DNA of 7,180 nt. Origin: Acidobacteriota bacterium. Lineage in GTDB: Bacteria > Acidobacteriota > Vicinamibacteria > Vicinamibacterales > UBA8438. The stretch covers positions 1-7,180 of the forward strand of contig WTGR01000738.1 in assembly GCA_011523485.1 (NCBI GenBank), in the 5' to 3' direction. Both the position numbers and the translations under genes were made by a program. The stretch's first letter is position 1. Each line of letters begins with the position of its first letter. The notes beneath the pieces were generated by a model that saw only the letters and a list, made by a program, of their open reading frames with translations, ran no database searches and was not told the origin of the DNA. Positions 5,831-7,180 of this stretch are shown here, piece after piece.

Positions 5831-6394
5831 ATGAGCGCCATCGGAGCGGATGAACTGGTGCGGCGGCTCGATGCCGCCGTCAGCGCCGGGGACGTGGAGA
5901 CGATCACCCGGCAGGTACAGAACGAGATCGAGAACGTGCTGCAGCCGGGCCGGCTACGGCTCGACGAGCGGTTCCGGCGCACGCTGCCCGACCACTATGC
6001 CCGGCGCCTCCTGCACCGCGATCCGGCGCGCCGCTACACGGTCCTGGTGCTCGCCTGGGCTCCCGGCCAGGGAACGCCGATCCACGACCATCCCAATCTC
6101 TGGAGCGTCGAGGGGGTGCTGGAAGGCGAGTTGGAGGTAACCCAGTACGCCCCGATCAAGGAAGAGGCGCACCGCTGCAAGTTCGCGCCGGTCGAGTCGC
6201 ACCGCGCCGTCGCCGGCGAGGCCAACTTCCTGATTCCGCCGTTCGAGTACCACGCCCTGACGAACGACCTGACCGACCGGCCGTGCCTGACCATCCACGC
6301 CTTCGGCGGCGAGCTGATGGAGATGAATACTTTCGATCCGGTGGGCAACGGCTGGTACGAGCGATCCCTGCGCCGGGTCTCCTACGACGCTTGA
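5831..6394 (+). CDS. cysteine dioxygenase-type cupin (thiol dioxygenase family)
   Basis: This is a 187-residue protein with GGGAGG (5819-5824) six bases before the ATG. Its length fits bacterial type I cysteine dioxygenases, non-heme Fe(II) enzymes that oxidise a thiol such as cysteine to its sulfinate in the cytosol. After a helical N-terminus (1-65), cupin motif 1 is PGQGTPIHDHPNLWSVEG (78-95), with iron ligands His85 and His87. The third ligand is His141 in PPFEYHALTN (136-145). Arg58 in YARRLL (56-61) aligns with the substrate-carboxylate Arg60 of mammalian enzymes; the 3-mercaptopropionate type has Gln there. Two features are unusual. The residue at the crosslinking Cys93 position is Ser92. 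The Ser-His-Tyr triad appears as Thr154-His156-Phe158 (LTIHAFGG), so the normally conserved Tyr is Phe. The fold and iron site look intact, but the substrate may not be cysteine. A nearby promoter at 5726-5754 fits. The NRAMP-like gene follows after 53 bases. Confidence 0.85.
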   Translation: MSAIGADELVRRLDAAVSAGDVETITRQVQNEIENVLQPGRLRLDERFRRTLPDHYARRLLHRDPARRYTVLVLAWAPGQGTPIHDHPNLWSVEGVLEGELEVTQYAPIKEEAHRCKFAPVESHRAVAGEANFLIPPFEYHALTNDLTDRPCLTIHAFGGELMEMNTFDPVGNGWYERSLRRVSYDA

Positions 6395-6403
6395 CCCCCA
6401 GGA

Positions 6404-6416
6404 CGGGACCTTCCCG
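6404..6416 (+). other. small inverted repeat between the cupin and transporter genes
   Basis: CGGGA (6404-6408) and TCCCG (6412-6416) can form a 5-bp stem with a 3-base loop, ten bases after the cupin stop codon. No U-tract follows, so it is not a convincing intrinsic terminator. It may be a weak processing or attenuation hairpin, or chance. Confidence 0.2.
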
Positions 6417-6447
6417 GGGAATTCGTGCCACATCCGGAATCTCCCCA

Positions 6448-7180
6448 ATGGATGCGACATCCCTCCGACGCCTGCGGGCCGCGTTCGGCCCCGGGCTGCT
6501 GTGGGCCGCCACCGCGATCGGCGTCTCGCACCTGGTGCAGTCGACGCGCGCCGGGGCGGCGGCCGGCTTCGCGCTCGCCGGCGTCATCCTGATCGCCCTG
6601 GTCCTGAAGTACCCGTTCTTCGAGTACGGGCCGCGCTACGCCGCCGCCACCGGCCGCAGCCTGATCGAGGGCTACGCCCGCATCGGCCGCTGGGCGCTGT
6701 GGCTCTACCTGGCCATCACCGTGTCGACGATGGCCGTCGTCCCGCCGGCCGTGGTGATGTTCACGGCCTATCTGCTGGGCTTCACTCTCGACCTCGACTG
6801 GTCGCTGCCGGTGCTGGCCGCGGCGGTCATGGCGCCGGTCGCCGCATTACTCTGGTGGGGGCGGTTCCGGGGCCTGGACCTGTCCATCAAGCTCATCGTG
6901 GCGCTACTGGCGCTGTCGACCCTGCTGGCCGCGGCGGTCAGCCTGCCGCGGGCCGATCTGTCGACGCTGGCGTTGTGGCCCGCCGAGGCGGTCGGCTCGG
7001 CCGTCCCGTTCGTGTTCCTGCTGGCCCTGGCCGGCTGGATGCCCTCCGGTGTCGACAGCGCGGTGTGGAGCTCGCTGTGGACCCTGGCCAAGAACGAGGC
7101 GGCGGGCGAGCCGGTCTCGGTGGAGACGGCGCGGCAGGACTTCGCCGTCGGGTACGCCGGCACCGGCGTGCTGGCCTTCG
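6448..7180 (+). CDS. divergent NRAMP-family metal transporter, N-terminal part, cut by the window edge
   Basis: The ATG at 6448 opens 244 codons that run off the right edge; full-length NRAMP proteins are about 400-450 residues. The opening GPGLLWAATAIG (14-25) is the NRAMP first helix. Further hydrophobic segments lie near 42-56, 82-111, 118-137, 147-165 and 183-198. The second conserved helix-break region aligns with GWMPSGVDSAVWSSLW (196-211). The family normally binds Mn2+, Fe2+ or related divalent metals through DPGN in helix 1 and a Met-Pro-His motif in helix 6, and moves them with protons across the inner membrane. Here DPGN is replaced by about GVSH (25-28), and the helix 6 motif is MPS (198-200), keeping Met and Pro but losing His. 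It therefore belongs to a divergent branch with uncertain substrate. The Shine-Dalgarno is weak (GGA at 6436-6438). The 53-base gap suggests possible cotranscription with the cupin gene. Confidence 0.85.
   Translation, partial: MDATSLRRLRAAFGPGLLWAATAIGVSHLVQSTRAGAAAGFALAGVILIALVLKYPFFEYGPRYAAATGRSLIEGYARIGRWALWLYLAITVSTMAVVPPAVVMFTAYLLGFTLDLDWSLPVLAAAVMAPVAALLWWGRFRGLDLSIKLIVALLALSTLLAAAVSLPRADLSTLALWPAEAVGSAVPFVFLLALAGWMPSGVDSAVWSSLWTLAKNEAAGEPVSVETARQDFAVGYAGTGVLAF

Noticed and set aside
6768..7163. A minus-strand open frame of 131 codons
   Set aside because: It is antisense to the NRAMP-like gene, whose hydrophobic helices and family motifs are clear. The antisense product has no recognisable feature.

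Overview
The window is about 70% GC by eye and gene-dense. It reads as one chromosomal stretch from a high-GC bacterium. The half-ADOP permease at the left edge belongs to the MacB/FtsX-like family that is greatly expanded in Acidobacteriota. Together with the secreted YtcJ-type amidohydrolase and the overall composition, this suggests an acidobacterium, perhaps class Vicinamibacteria. That placement is an inference; there is no rRNA or other marker gene here. I see no tRNA, rRNA, CRISPR array, transposase or phage gene.

Layout. (1) Positions 1-1226, minus strand: N-terminal half of an ADOP-family ABC permease, cut by the window edge. (2) 1227-1485: a divergent intergenic region with a 12-bp perfect palindrome just upstream of the permease start and a 20-codon leader-like ORF with a strong ribosome binding site. 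(3) 1486-2496, plus: an ornithine cyclodeaminase/mu-crystallin family NAD(P)-dependent enzyme. (4) 2596-2742, plus: a 48-residue single-span membrane protein. (5) 2818-3744, plus: a membrane-anchored alpha/beta hydrolase. (6) 3860-5593, plus: a lipoprotein amidohydrolase of the YtcJ type. (7) 5594-5830: a 237-base gap with a diverged direct repeat; the downstream copy carries a good sigma70-like promoter. (8) 5831-6394, plus: a cysteine-dioxygenase-type cupin. (9) 6448 to the right edge, plus: a divergent NRAMP-family metal transporter, cut by the window edge.

How the genes relate. All genes from 1486 rightward run in one direction, but gaps of 75-237 bases and local promoter-like elements argue for several short transcripts rather than one operon. 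The cupin and the NRAMP-like transporter are separated by 53 bases and could be cotranscribed from the promoter at 5726-5754. A cupin dioxygenase needs Fe(II), so a link with a metal transporter is possible but unproven. The cyclodeaminase-like enzyme, hydrolase and amidohydrolase suggest small-molecule or amino-acid catabolism without defining a pathway.

I did not find a clearly new multi-gene system. The points most worth a second look are: the non-canonical active-site surroundings of the cupin, the replaced metal-site motifs of the NRAMP-like protein, the duplicated promoter-bearing repeat, the palindrome shared by two start regions, and two adjacent genes that look leaderless.
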